64,000 bases of DNA from assembly GCA_021399435.1 (NCBI GenBank), contig JAJTUP010000015.1, positions 1 to 64,000 on the forward strand, given 5' to 3'. Below the pieces are notes generated by a model. The model ran no database searches, had not been told where the DNA came from, and saw only the letters and a program-made list of their open reading frames with translations. Position 1 is the first letter of the stretch; the number at the start of each line of letters is the position of its first letter. The position numbers and the translations under genes were made by a program. The stretch comes from Diaporthe sp. PMI_573 (taxonomy: Eukaryota > Ascomycota > Sordariomycetes > Diaporthales > Diaporthaceae). Positions 24,621 through 35,010 of this stretch are shown here, piece after piece.

Positions 24621-26339
24621 TTACTCAGAATCTAAATAACTAGACCTTTCTACATCTTTCTTATAAGTTGTTATATAATGCCCAGTATTACCGTAGTTAC
24701 TACATTATCGTTTGCTTGGTCCGCTGCAGACCGCCTCCTCGGTACCCTCAGCCATTTTACCAGCTGGCTGCTTCCCCTTTTGTTTTTCTTTAATTATCAC
24801 CTAAGAGTCCTCAATACTAAGTACTCCTCTAAGCTAGACCTAACTTCTTTTAGCCCTCTAGTATTTAGCAAGTACTATATTAGCCTCTTAAAGTATCCGG
24901 ATCTACTGGCTTATAAGTATAATTAAGTATACTATTGCTTGTACTCCCTTTACTATCCTGTCAATAGCCTCTATAATTAGTATAGGGAAGCTACCCTAAT
25001 AGTTGGAGATCTTGCCCTTAATAAAACTTAATTACTAGATAATCTAGTAGGTATTAGAGGGTATTTGTAATTCCTATTTAGATAGCGACATAAGAAGGAA
25101 CTGTACTAGAGTTTATAGGTAGACATCCAGCTTAGAGATAATAGAGTCTGGGTCCTATAGAGAAATCCCAGCTCCTCTAAACCTAGATTTCATGTTTTCC
25201 TCCGTAAAGATCTTATTATAGGCTACTTTAAACCTAAGAAAGAACTTAGACTTAGTAATGTAGTTAATAGAGGCCTGGATAAAGAGATTAATCTCATCAC
25301 TATATACATGCTTTAATGGCGAGAATAATCCAACATCTAATAGCTAGAGTAGATAAGAAAAATGTAGTAGTATACTAATAAAGATAATACTATACTCTTT
25401 GTAGTACTGCTTAAACTCTGCTGATATATGGCTCTCATAGCTATTGAGGATAAGTATCTAGTATATACCCTTTATCCATTGCTTTATATACTTGTCAAAG
25501 TACTAAATTTATTTAAAACCAGTCTCATTATCTATCTACCTATTTAGAGTAGGCTTGATTATCTAGCTTAGTAGGAAGCCTAACTCTATTATCTAGTTAG
25601 CAAGGTAGTAGGCACCTTACATAATAATAAACGGCAGAATATACCAGCCCTTTGTATTAATGCATTTAATAACTATTACCCATTCCCGGTTTCCAGGCTG
25701 TATAGATTTAGCCTTTCCATGTCAATCAGAACGTATAATAACTATTAACGTGGTTATTATGCCTATTATAAAGCCGGTCTCGTTAAAGTTATATAGGTTG
25801 TTGTCTATAATACTATACTTAGCCATTATATTATAAAATAGGTAGAACTAGTTCCTAATAACCTCTGAATCTTTATAAAGGGCCCTCTGGTAATCATAAG
25901 GCTGATTAAACCTTGTTTTCAGGCTTAGTTGTGTATCTACAAAGCGTCGTGCCTATTTAGTACCAACCAGCTTACTATTACGCGATACTAACAGGAGGTT
26001 GGCTATATCTTCTATACTAAAAAGCCGTATTAGAAATCCTTATTTATCTTGCTCGATAATATATTGGATAAGTATTTACTCTTTAACTAGATCGAGTTTA
26101 TAGGTATTAACGTGTGATTCTATACAAGAGCGTTATTTATTTATCCTACAGCATAGTATTATTTCGGGAACATTAAAGATCTTAGTAGCTTGAGTTATAG
26201 GTAGTGGTTTAACATGATTTTTCTTAGAGTTCTAAATAGCCTAAATAGTAAGAAGGATTTTCCCTTCTTTAGATAAAGGATATATTTATGGTTGTTGATT
26301 TCTGATGTGTTAAATATTTAAGTAGGTAGAATAATGCAA
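24621..26339 (-). pseudogene. Relict Fot1/pogo-type transposase, copy 2
   Basis: Minus-strand counterpart of 16,620-18,338. The same landmarks are found: the NIPE-type helix-turn-helix near 26,170, the DDE core, RFNQPYDYQRAL near 25,900, the RGRPSKQ stretch near 24,730, and the terminal DSE stop at 24,621. It carries its own set of TAA/TAG stops, only partly shared with copy 1, so much of the mutation came after the two copies separated. Confidence 0.8.
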
Positions 26340-26429
26340 GACTAACGTGAAAAACGGGGACACGATCTATACTAAAAACAAACCCGCCTACCAAAACTTT
26401 AAACTTTCAGACTAGTACTGCAACCCCAT

Positions 26430-26606
26430 CATAACTCTAAATTGACCAAATCAATTGAAAATAGGTAATTGGGAACAGTTGGCACCAATTGGTGCCAATT
26501 TGTATTCATTTCTCTACCCTGGGTGGGTGCTGGGGTTGGCTAAAGTTGGTAGTTGTATGAAAAATCCGCCACTCACTGTCATCCGCCACTCACTGTCTAA
26601 CCACGT
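26430..26606 (-). repeat. Terminal inverted repeat (right side) of Fot1-type copy 2
   Basis: Inverted partner of 24,281-24,460. It abuts the first base of element C after the TA duplication. Confidence 0.75.
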
Positions 26607-29600
26607 TATAGATATAAGAAGTTATCTTCCTTAATATAATATTCTATTATCTTTTACTATTTATCCTTTAATTTCTAAAAATATATTCTAGTAGACTACC
26701 TTAAGCTTGTTTTTCTAGCTAGAGTTAACCTTAGCTTAGAGTATTATTACTAGTTATTAAGGCTCTTATAATAAGTCTTTATTAAGGGTAACTTAAAAGA
26801 TACTCTATATTTCTAATAAAACCTCTTATAGGTAGTCTAGTTATCTACTAAATATATCTACTTGTCTATTCTTAGATCCCTTATAGTAGGTAATCCTAAA
26901 GTTAAATTATAATAAAAACTCTACCTATCTAATCTAGTACTTGTTAAGTTCTTTAGTTATTATAAAGTATATAAAGTTCTTATAGTTAGTATAGACTTAA
27001 ATCTAATACTTAGCTCTTATAAGGTAATATTACTATTCTTTAAATACTTTAATTATTACTATAAGTTCCTTATTATATATAAGGTAATTAAGCTCTAGTT
27101 TATTAAGTTTTTTTAAAAAAAATATAATAAGGTATAGTTTGCCTTAGTTATCTTGTTAACCTAGTTATCCTCCTATTATAAAGTCTAAAGCATTAGTCTT
27201 AACTTTATAAACTTTATTAGGGTCTACTTTAACTAGTATTAGTTTTTCTAAAATCTTCTAGATTATTATATTAAAAATACCTTATACTTCTTATATTTAT
27301 TAAAACTCCTTATCTTTTTTAGTAAAATCTATAAAAGGTTTTATAAGTCTTCTATAATCTTTAATAAATTATTTATAAAAATTAATATATTTAAAAAATC
27401 CTTAAACTTTCTTAATGTTTATAAATATAGGCTAGTGTTTAATAGCCTTAATTTTAGATATTTATATTATAATTTATTTAGGCTAGATAATATATCTAAA
27501 ATAGTTAACTTCTTTAGTATAAAACTTGCTTTTTTCTAGTTTAACTAGGAGTTTTATATTTTAAAGCTTTTATAGTACCTTATATATATATTCTTTATAT
27601 TCTTTAAATATTTTAAAGTAGATAAAGATATTATCTAGATATATAATTATAAAGATATCTAAATATTCTCTAAAAATATAATTAATTATAGCTTAAAATA
27701 ATACTAGTATGTTAGTTAATCTAAATAACATAACTAGGTACTTAAAATATCTATAGTATGTTTAAAACGCTGTTTTCTATTCTTTACCCTTTTTTATTCT
27801 AATAAGATTATAGGCTTTCTTAAGGTCTAGGGCTATAAACTATTAAGCTCCTTATAATTAGTCTTATAGTTTTTTAATTAGAGGTAATAAATAGTAGTTT
27901 TTAATAGTAATGTTATTTAGTTAGTAATAGTTTATACAAAATCATAGCTTCCCGTTCTTCTTTAGTATAAAGAGAATTAGATATCCTATAGATAAAGTAG
28001 ATAGTTAAATATAACTTTTTTCTAGGTTTTTATTAAGGTATTCTCTAAGTATCTTAAGTTATATTTTATTAAGTCTATAGATCTTGGAGAATTTAGATAT
28101 CTTCCCTAGTTTTAGAGATATTTCGTAATTCTAGTTATTATATTTAGGTAGTCTAGTATTAAGTATTATTAAAAACAGCTTGGTATATTTATAGTATTCC
28201 TAAGGTATAAACTCCTAAGAATCCTTCTTTGCTACCTTAGCTTTCTATAAATAGGTAATAAATTATTAAAGGATAGGCTTAACTTACTTTATTAAGCTAA
28301 TCCTTTAGGCCTTTAGTACTTATTATAAAGTCCCTATAGGCAAGGTAACTATAACTATAGATATTGTTTTATATTATATACACTAGATTTCTTGTATCTA
28401 TCTTAATGCTTGTTAGATTTCCTTAATATATTCTTATACTATAAGTATAATTTGTTATTTCCTTATATTAGTCTATATTAGGCTACCTTCTTTATTAGGT
28501 TTGTATTATATTTAGCTTAATAGTAAGTTTTTCTTATTAGTTTATGGCAGACTACCTAGTTTATACTATTATTATATTAGCTTATTTAGAGGCTATTTTA
28601 AAGCCTACCTAAAGACTAAGTCCTTCTCTCTATTTTAAAAGATAGTTACTAGGCTTATTTAAGTATATATTTAGGTACTATTCTTAAAGACTAAGCTCTA
28701 CTTATTCTTATAATGTATAATTATTTCTTTTGCTAAGTTAATAGGGGTTGCCTAGTAAATCTAGCTAGTAGTTTAATCTATCTAAGGGTTATTCTTTCTT
28801 AACTAAGGTATTTCTAAGATTAACTAATGATCTACTATTTTAGTAATATTAAACAAGAGTTACTTAATATAGTCCTAGATCTAGACCTGGAGGTAATTAG
28901 TCTCTATATTAATAATGCTATTTCTATAAGTAACTTCCATACTATTAACTATATTAAGTCTATAGGGTTCCTTTTTCTTATACTATATAAGGTAGTATTT
29001 ATTTACTATCTTTAGGGAGATGAAATTTTTCTATACTCTACTATTAATAAGTATATAGTACTAGTAGGCTCTAAGCTCTATCCTGATCTTTAAATGTTAA
29101 TAGTTATTATTAGTATTTATTATGTATAAGTATTTTGTGGGTGTTTCTCCTGCTATCTAAGGCTTTATAGATAGCTTGTCTAGTTTTTTAGCTGTTTGTA
29201 ATCCTTTCCTAGGACTTTGTTAATGCTTTTAATGTTTTGTTGTGTGATACTCTGTAATTATTACAGGTCTTCCATGAGTTGTTATATGCTTTTGTCTTGT
29301 GTTATAGGCTTTATAGGGCTAAGGATCTGTCCTTGTTACTATAGTTAGTACTATTCTTTAACTTTGTTATTTATATATACTTGATATTTCTCATTCTTAT
29401 AGGTATGCTATCTAGTAGGGTTGCGTAGGTATACTAGGGGGGTATGTAAGTTGAGTTAAAATGTTGTGTAGCTTATATTATTGTATTGTTTCTTAAGTTT
29501 CCATCCCTTAAAGTTACCTCTTTTATAAGTTTGTTAGATGTCCTACCCTTAGTACCTCTAAGGGAACTAGTTATGGCTTACTTTCTCCTATATATAGATT

Positions 29601-31360
29601 CTACATCTATTGTAGATGCATGAGGCCTAAGAGATGCTAGGATAGTGACTATGATGAGGGAATGTCCTCCTTGTATCTTTATCCTTCTTAGTCTCCTTCC
29701 TTAGTTCTTATATTACTTGCTTAAAGGGTTATCCTGTAATTAGTACTTCTATAATGTTAGTTCTAGGGGCTAGTAGGGGTGCTCTTCCTAAGTATGCTTG
29801 TAGGTCCTCTTACTATGCTTGAGGTGTGAGTAGATTTTAGGGAATTTTCCTTGCTAGCTTCTTCCTTAGGTTATGTAGGAGTTCCTTCTATTCTCCTATA
29901 GCTAGGGTATGCTGTTATCCTATACCCTTAAGGAACTAGTTAGCTCCTTCTTTATTACTTAGGTGTGTGGTATAGCTATTGTTGTAGTAGGCTGTCTAGC
30001 TAAGTAAGGCGTGTTTCTTGGTTTCTTTAGCCTTATCTAGTTCTATATATACTAGCTGTGATAGTTATTGTTAGATTATTTCTCCTATTTTTAACTTGCC
30101 TTTTTATTTATTATTAGTAGGTGAGTTTTAGGGAATAATACTAAACAGGATTCTTCTATCTTCTGTTACCTGGTCTAGGTATACTAGGCATAGTTTATAC
30201 TATTCTGTTCTATACTAGTAGTATTATTTAGTGATAGCTTGCTATATCTTTAAGTATAGTGGCCTGCTAGTATAGGTGATTATATTAGCCTGCCTGGAGC
30301 CTTTAGGTATAGGCTTTTAATCCTTATTTTTCTTAAGGCTATAATATTCTTTTACAAAATATCCTATCTTATTATAGTTATAATATTTAATATTCCTCTT
30401 GTCTCTTTATTATATAGTATTAAGCTCTATAAGGCCTAATTATTATCCCTATTAGGTTAGATTACTATAATTATACCTCTTTCCAGTATTAGACTTATTC
30501 CTCTAGTTACTTTACTAAAATAGCCTAAAATTAATACCATGTTTCTCCTAGCATCTCTTATAGAGCTTATTATCAAGTTTAATAGCTAGTTCTATATACT
30601 ATAAAAAGTTATTAGGTTTATCATACCTAGCTAACTCGTCCTTTATATCCTTCTTTAGTCCCTAGTAGAATATAAAGATCTTGGTATTATAGGTAGAATT
30701 AACTCAAATATAGATTTATCAAAATTCTACTATATAGGCTAAGGCTAGGCCTTTCTATTATAGTTTTAATAATTCCCTCTTAGCCTATTATTCCTCATCA
30801 GGGTCCTAGAATAGAGCTTAGAGAGCATTTTTATAGTTCTTATATTTACTAAATATTTCCTAAGTCTCCTGCTTATATTTCTCAAATTCTTCAATATTAA
30901 CGAAATTAGTAAGGTATGGTTTAAACTAAACAAGTACTCTTTCCTTAAGGAATAAGGCTGCGTGTATAATTTATTTTCTATATACTTAGCTATCCATATA
31001 GTTAAAATACTAGTAGGCCCTAACTTAGGTAAGGTAAGGTTATAACTAGCCTAAAATCTTATTATAAAGAGTCAGACTGTTAAGCCTAACATTTTCCTTA
31101 GTTAGAATTAGGGTATTAATAATAGTAGTAGTAGCCTAGAGGGTAGTAACTTCTTTTTTAAGGTTTTCCATTTCTTTATTCTACTTAGCCTGCCTATTTA
31201 TAAGAATATAAAGGTAATTAACCTTACTAACTAATTTTTGGAGTTATTTATTAGTTATTTTACTATTATTATTAATATTATTACTAGTATTACTATTAAT
31301 AGCATTATCTAATTCCTATAAAAGGTTTTACTAAGGGTTATTATTTCTGAATCCAGACAT
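26607..31360 (-). pseudogene. Relict gag-pol of element C
   Basis: The gag ATG (MSGFRNNN) is at 31,360. The protease region lies near 29,000-29,050, with reverse transcriptase and RNase H at about 28,150-26,800. These are collinear with element B read backwards. It is more heavily mutated than B in pol. All domains have TAA/TAG stops. Confidence 0.75.
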
Positions 31361-31427
31361 TATAAAAATATTATATATAATATTACTTAAAGTCTACATT
31401 ATAATATATAAACAAGAGTAGTTAAAA

Positions 31428-31900
31428 TGTAATAATTAAGGTTTCCTAGGTCCTCTAAATTATGGATTAAGGTTTATATCCAAGATATATAACAAGGTGG
31501 TTAATTAAATAATAGGATTTCTAATAATAATTACAAGCTAATAAAAGCTATTTAGGGTAAATACTTAAATTAACTACTAAAGAGCTATCTATACTATCTA
31601 GCTATCTAGTAACAAGTATATCCTTATATATCCATCTTTTTAGTAAGGCTTGCTAGAAGCACTAGTTGCTCCTAGTAATCTAGTATAGGGGAGTGTTAGG
31701 AGCACTGGTTGCTCCTGTCACTCCTTAGTATTAGATCACTAGGATTAATTATTACTCTAATCAATCCGTCTTATCTAATTAGCAATTACATAACTATTAG
31801 CTTGGTCCCTTGTGTTGTTCGTTTGGCCAGTATGCTGGCTTAGTAGGGTTATTCCTTTGCAGAACCAACCATTGGTCCTATTTCTGTTAGGGTCGTGACA
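31428..31900 (-). repeat. 5' LTR of element C (473 bp)
   Basis: On the minus strand it starts TGTCACGACCC and ends TTATTACA. The first 40 bases match the LTR of A, but the middle of U3 differs and contains inverted copies of AGGAGCAACCAGTGCTCCT-like sequence (31,640-31,720). The flanking bases (CTGTG) do not match those beside LTR B. Confidence 0.8.
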
Positions 31901-31909
31901 CTGTGATAG

Positions 31910-31995
31910 CATTATTTGTAAAATAGATTATAATGGCGCCGTTTGTAGAATAGGTTGTAATAGTGCCGGCTTTGTTTGTTAAATAGATCATAATA
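31910..31995. repeat. Three imperfect ~28-bp tandem units
   Basis: Three copies of a unit like TTTGTAAAATAGATTATAATGGCGCCG lie side by side just right of LTR C. Unlike its surroundings, this stretch keeps CG-containing bases (GGCGCCG, GTGCCGG, TGTCGGCC). Confidence 0.55.
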
Positions 31996-32560
31996 ATGTC
32001 GGCCTTACCGTCTCAGCTATATTTCCTAATGATAGACTTTCCTTTCTATTAGATAAGATAGAGAGAGATGGGTACTTGGCAACATAAGGTATCTGTTTCC
32101 AACCTTCCTTTAATAAGCTGTAAAGCTTAGATTTAAGAATAAGAGTAGTGTCAACAATAGCCGTGTTAGGCTATTCCAGCAAGTACTTAGCTTTATTAAG
32201 TGTAATTATTTAATCTACTGGTGTATTATATATAAGACTAGTATAGACTCCTCTTGTATAAAGAAAGCGCTTAAGGTTCTTAGTAGTCAATATAGTTAGC
32301 TATATATTAATGGTCCAGTCCTTAAATGTTCTCTTAAATTCTTAAAATAGGTCCTTGTTAATAGTATTGTTAGAATTATTGCCATCCATAAACTTAAGTA
32401 TATAAGTATTATATAAATAGCTTTATTTAACAACATCGTTAAAAGAATGAATAATTAGGACCAACATACCCCAAGCTAGCTAGTTTATACAGATCTAAAA
32501 ATTATAAAGAATCTAGAATTAGTTCTTTATATCATCTACTATCGTCTTATATTTATCGCA
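31990..32560 (-). pseudogene. Unassigned relict reading frame
   Basis: On the minus strand about 180 codons read coherently with only about five TAA/TAG. Recognisable segments are VLIIHSFNDVVK, FMDGNNSNNTINKDL, FKRTFKDWTIN, LKSKLYSLLKEGWKQ and YPSLSILSNRKES. The stop density is low, and a Q or W codon at each stop position would restore the frame. I do not recognise the family. It may be a gag of another retroelement or an old host gene caught in the repeat island. Confidence 0.4.
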
Positions 32561-32753
32561 AAGAGTATATTCTTTATTACTAACATCACATAACTATAAT
32601 ACTAACCTCTCAAGTCGTAGATTCTCATTATCATTTATTTTAATAATACAGTTATTATTCTCGTTGCTATTATTAGCATTAGTATTGCTGGTATCAGCTA
32701 TATTGTTATAGGTACGTAACTATATAGTATATAACACGGCTTTCCTCTAATAG

Positions 32754-32864
32754 TAGTCCATAGCAGACCATATTTTTTGGTACTAGGGGTGGTAGTCTAT
32801 AGCGGACCGCGCCTTTTATGCTAGATAGTGGTCTGCAGTAGATCATGCTTTTTATACTAGGTGG
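32754..32864. repeat. Three ~39-bp tandem units with AGTCCATAGCAGACC
   Basis: Units start at 32,754, 32,793 and about 32,832. Each has a near-palindromic core (TAGTCTATAGCGGACC and variants) followed by a T-rich arm ending in TACTAGG or similar. The core could fold into a short hairpin. Confidence 0.6.
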
Positions 32865-32936
32865 TAGTTATGGATTATATAAGCAGTTAGTTGATATTAA
32901 AGTAAGTTTAGTAACTTAGACTTATAACTAGGGCTG

Positions 32937-33245
32937 AAGTAAATTTAATTAAAAGTAGCCCGTTTTTACAAAAAGTCTAGAGTAACTCTCTTAGTAATTC
33001 AAACTTATTATTTAGGCTAAAGTAAATTTAATTAAAAGTAGCCTGTTTTTGTAAAAAATCTAAGATAACTCCCTTTATAACTTAGACTTATTATTCTAAA
33101 GTAAATTTAATTAGAATGGTCTGTTTTTATAAAAAGTCTAGAGTAACTTTCTTTATAACTTAGATTCGTAACTAGGCTAAAATAAATTTAATTAAAGTAA
33201 CCCGTTTTTCGTGAAAAGTCTAGGATAACTTTCTTTATAACTCTT
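32937..33245. repeat. Four ~80-bp tandem units (minisatellite)
   Basis: Units begin at 32,937, 33,019, 33,099 and 33,179 (spacing 82, 80, 80), each starting AAGTAAATTTAATTA (A/G variants) and containing CCGTTTTT and AGTCTAGAGTAACT. A partial unit precedes the first. Most differences between units are C/T or G/A, so RIP-like mutation acted after the array formed. Confidence 0.8.
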
Positions 33246-34089
33246 CTATATAGTGTTTTTACCAGGTAGTATATAGTTAGGTAGCAAGCAGTCAACTAGC
33301 AAGCATATAACTCTATATTAGCAAACAAACGTCACTAAAATTTATATATAAATTATTACTTTCTCTAGTATAATCAGTTATTTAGATATTTATAAGGGTG
33401 TTCTTTTTGTATCGCGATAATCTTAATTGGCTTTTTTTAGTATTAAAGTACCTAATAAAGGAATTGTATATTTTTATATTACGTTAATAAAACGCGGTTT
33501 TTATCAACACAGTTTTATATTATTATAACCTAATTATCAGTACCTTGTTTTAATATATAATCTAGAGACTCAATGTTTCTAATCTTTAGCTTTTATCGCG
33601 TGATTATTTATCGACAGGATTTGTAATGAATGTAACCTTGTTAATATAGCTTCAATAGAGATCTAATGGTTATATTAATGGGTCTAATCGCTCATATTGC
33701 AGTTTTAATATAAGATCCAGGGACTATGGTATGTTTGATTGTAGTATAGATATTGCCAGCCGTTAATAAGTTTCGATAAAGATCTAGGGACTCGTCAAAT
33801 GTCGTTGATAGCGATCTACCTCTTTCTTCCTTGCTACTCTGTGATTGCCTTGAGCAATTACTAATTAGTGTTGGTTGGGCTTTATTGTATACAATAGAAA
33901 GAAATATTAGCAAAGAGAAAAGGAGAGTGCAGACCGAATGGGTGTTCTATTAAGTCTAGATGTAGATTAGTTGTTACTTCGTAAAGTGTGGCAAAGCCAC
34001 GCCCGTAGGGCAACAACCCTTTATAGTGCAGGCCCCACGCTAGCCACAGGCCCTCCACTATTCACTTACAGACCTATTCACTATAAACC
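33246..34089. other. Unassigned, less mutated stretch
   Basis: It retains CpG, CpA and TpG better than its neighbours. A 73-residue open frame (33,692-33,913, minus; contains SRQSQSSKEERGRSLS) resembles nothing I recognise. At 33,988-34,011 two perfect GC-rich hairpins sit end to end: GTGGC-AAA-GCCAC and GCCC-GTA-GGGC. Confidence 0.4.
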
Positions 34090-34458
34090 TATAAACCCCT
34101 ATCTACATAATTCTTTTAATCTATATATTAAATATACTTAATTTAAATTTAAATTTAAAATAAATAAAATATTAACTTATTAATCTTTTATTTTATTATA
34201 TATTTCTTTTATTATATATAATTATAGTAATATAGTAATACTACTATATTATTATATTTATACTATATAAATGTAGTAATATAGTATAAAGGTTTTATAG
34301 TTTTATAGTTTATAGTTTTATATATTTATAGTTTTATAGTTTTATAATATTATAGTAATATAATTTTATAGTATTATAGTTTAATTTTATAGTATTATAG
34401 TTTATAGTTTTAGTATAGTTTTAAAACTCTATTTATATATTTATATATTTATATATAG
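34090..34458. repeat. Low-complexity TTATAG-rich tract
   Basis: A nearly pure A/T tract built from TATAGTTTTATAG-like words, with almost no G or C other than the G of TAG. No coding potential. Confidence 0.8.
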
Positions 34459-35010
34459 TCCCGTAGCGCATTTAGTTAAGCACTGGGCTGCCAGCTATAG
34501 AAATATAAAGGGCGCGGTATTATAACCCTGATAGAAATAGAACCAACAGTTGGTTTTGCAGTAGAACAGGTTCTACTAGGCCGCGCTCCCGGCTAGGCGA
34601 GAGGCACAAGAAACATAGCCCCCGAGGCATATAACCTGCTTACCTAATAGATCAGAGAGGATCAAGACTAATTCCTCCTAATCTAAGGATTAGTAAGGCT
34701 TAATACTAATCCAGCCTAATCCTATCTGTAGATTAGACGGCTTAAAATATAATCTAACTAAGCCAGGCTAAAGAGATAGACTATATAGACACGCTTATTA
34801 TTAGTAGATAACATTAGCTTAGGACAGCTTTTTAGCAGTTAATCTAAGTATTTACCCAAATAGCTCTTACCAGCTTATAATTATTATTTAAAACCAATAT
34901 TGCTTAACTACTGCCTTATTATGTATCTTGGACATAAACCTCTGATCTCTGGTTTAAAGGACCCAAGAAGCCTTAATTATTATATGCGGGTTTGACTTCC
35001 GCCAGGATCT
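34459..35010 (+). other. tRNA-like (possibly SINE-derived) sequence split by a solo LTR
   Basis: Left of the solo LTR is TAGCGCATTTAGTTAAGC, which resembles an RNA polymerase III A box. Right of it, after removing one copy of the 5-bp duplication, is GGGTTTGACTTCC, close to a B box (GGTTCGANTCC) and able to form a T-arm-like stem GCGG/CCGC. The rejoined A-to-B distance, about 45 bases, fits a tRNA or tRNA-derived SINE. The acceptor stem does not pair convincingly, so I do not call a functional tRNA. Confidence 0.4.
34518..34984 (+). repeat. Solo LTR of the A/C family (467 bp)
   Basis: Aligns end to end with LTR A, with the same length of 467 bp. Its start reads TATTATAACCC where LTR A has TGTCACGACCC, all four differences being C-to-T or G-to-A. 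It is flanked by CGCGG (34,513-34,517) and TGCGG (34,985-34,989), a 5-bp target duplication with one C-to-T change. There is no internal region, so it arose by LTR-LTR recombination. Confidence 0.9.

Larger units (their letters stand above)
24281..26606 (-). mobile_element. Fot1/pogo-type DNA transposon, copy 2 (2,326 bp)
   Basis: The same family and length as copy 1, with ACGTGGTTGGACAG ends and TA on both sides (24,279-24,280 and 26,607-26,608). The transposase runs on the minus strand. It sits exactly between half-elements B and C. Copies 1 and 2 differ mostly by transitions; for example, one codon is TAG in copy 1 and CAG in copy 2 in the FN*PYDY region. Confidence 0.9.
26607..31900 (-). 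mobile_element. Ty3-type retrotransposon C, 5' half, truncated at the same Fot1-type insertion
   Basis: Read on the minus strand: the 5' LTR at 31,428-31,900, gag from 31,360, protease, reverse transcriptase and RNase H, ending at 26,607 beside Fot1-type copy 2. It aligns over nearly its whole length with the reverse complement of B and stops at the same homologous TA. The part at 26,607-29,050 has lost almost all CpA and TpG. The part at 29,080-30,300 keeps TpG on the plus strand. Confidence 0.85.

Noticed and set aside
19017..31900. One retrotransposon with a DNA transposon inserted in its middle
   Set aside because: The right side repeats the 5' half in inverted orientation with its own LTR; integrase and 3' LTR are absent on both sides.
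32937..33245. CRISPR-like array
   Set aside because: Units are contiguous ~80-bp tandem repeats without unique spacers, in a fungal genome.
33960..34060. Helitron 3' terminus
   Set aside because: Hairpins and a CTAG are present, but spacing is wrong and no Rep/helicase or second terminus is seen; kept only as a finding about hairpins.
34090..34460. Mitochondrial DNA insertion
   Set aside because: The extreme A/T content suggests it, but the tract is simple TATAG repetition with no mitochondrial gene.
34459..34990. Functional tRNA gene
   Set aside because: A/B-box-like words are present, but the acceptor stem does not pair and the unit is split by an LTR.
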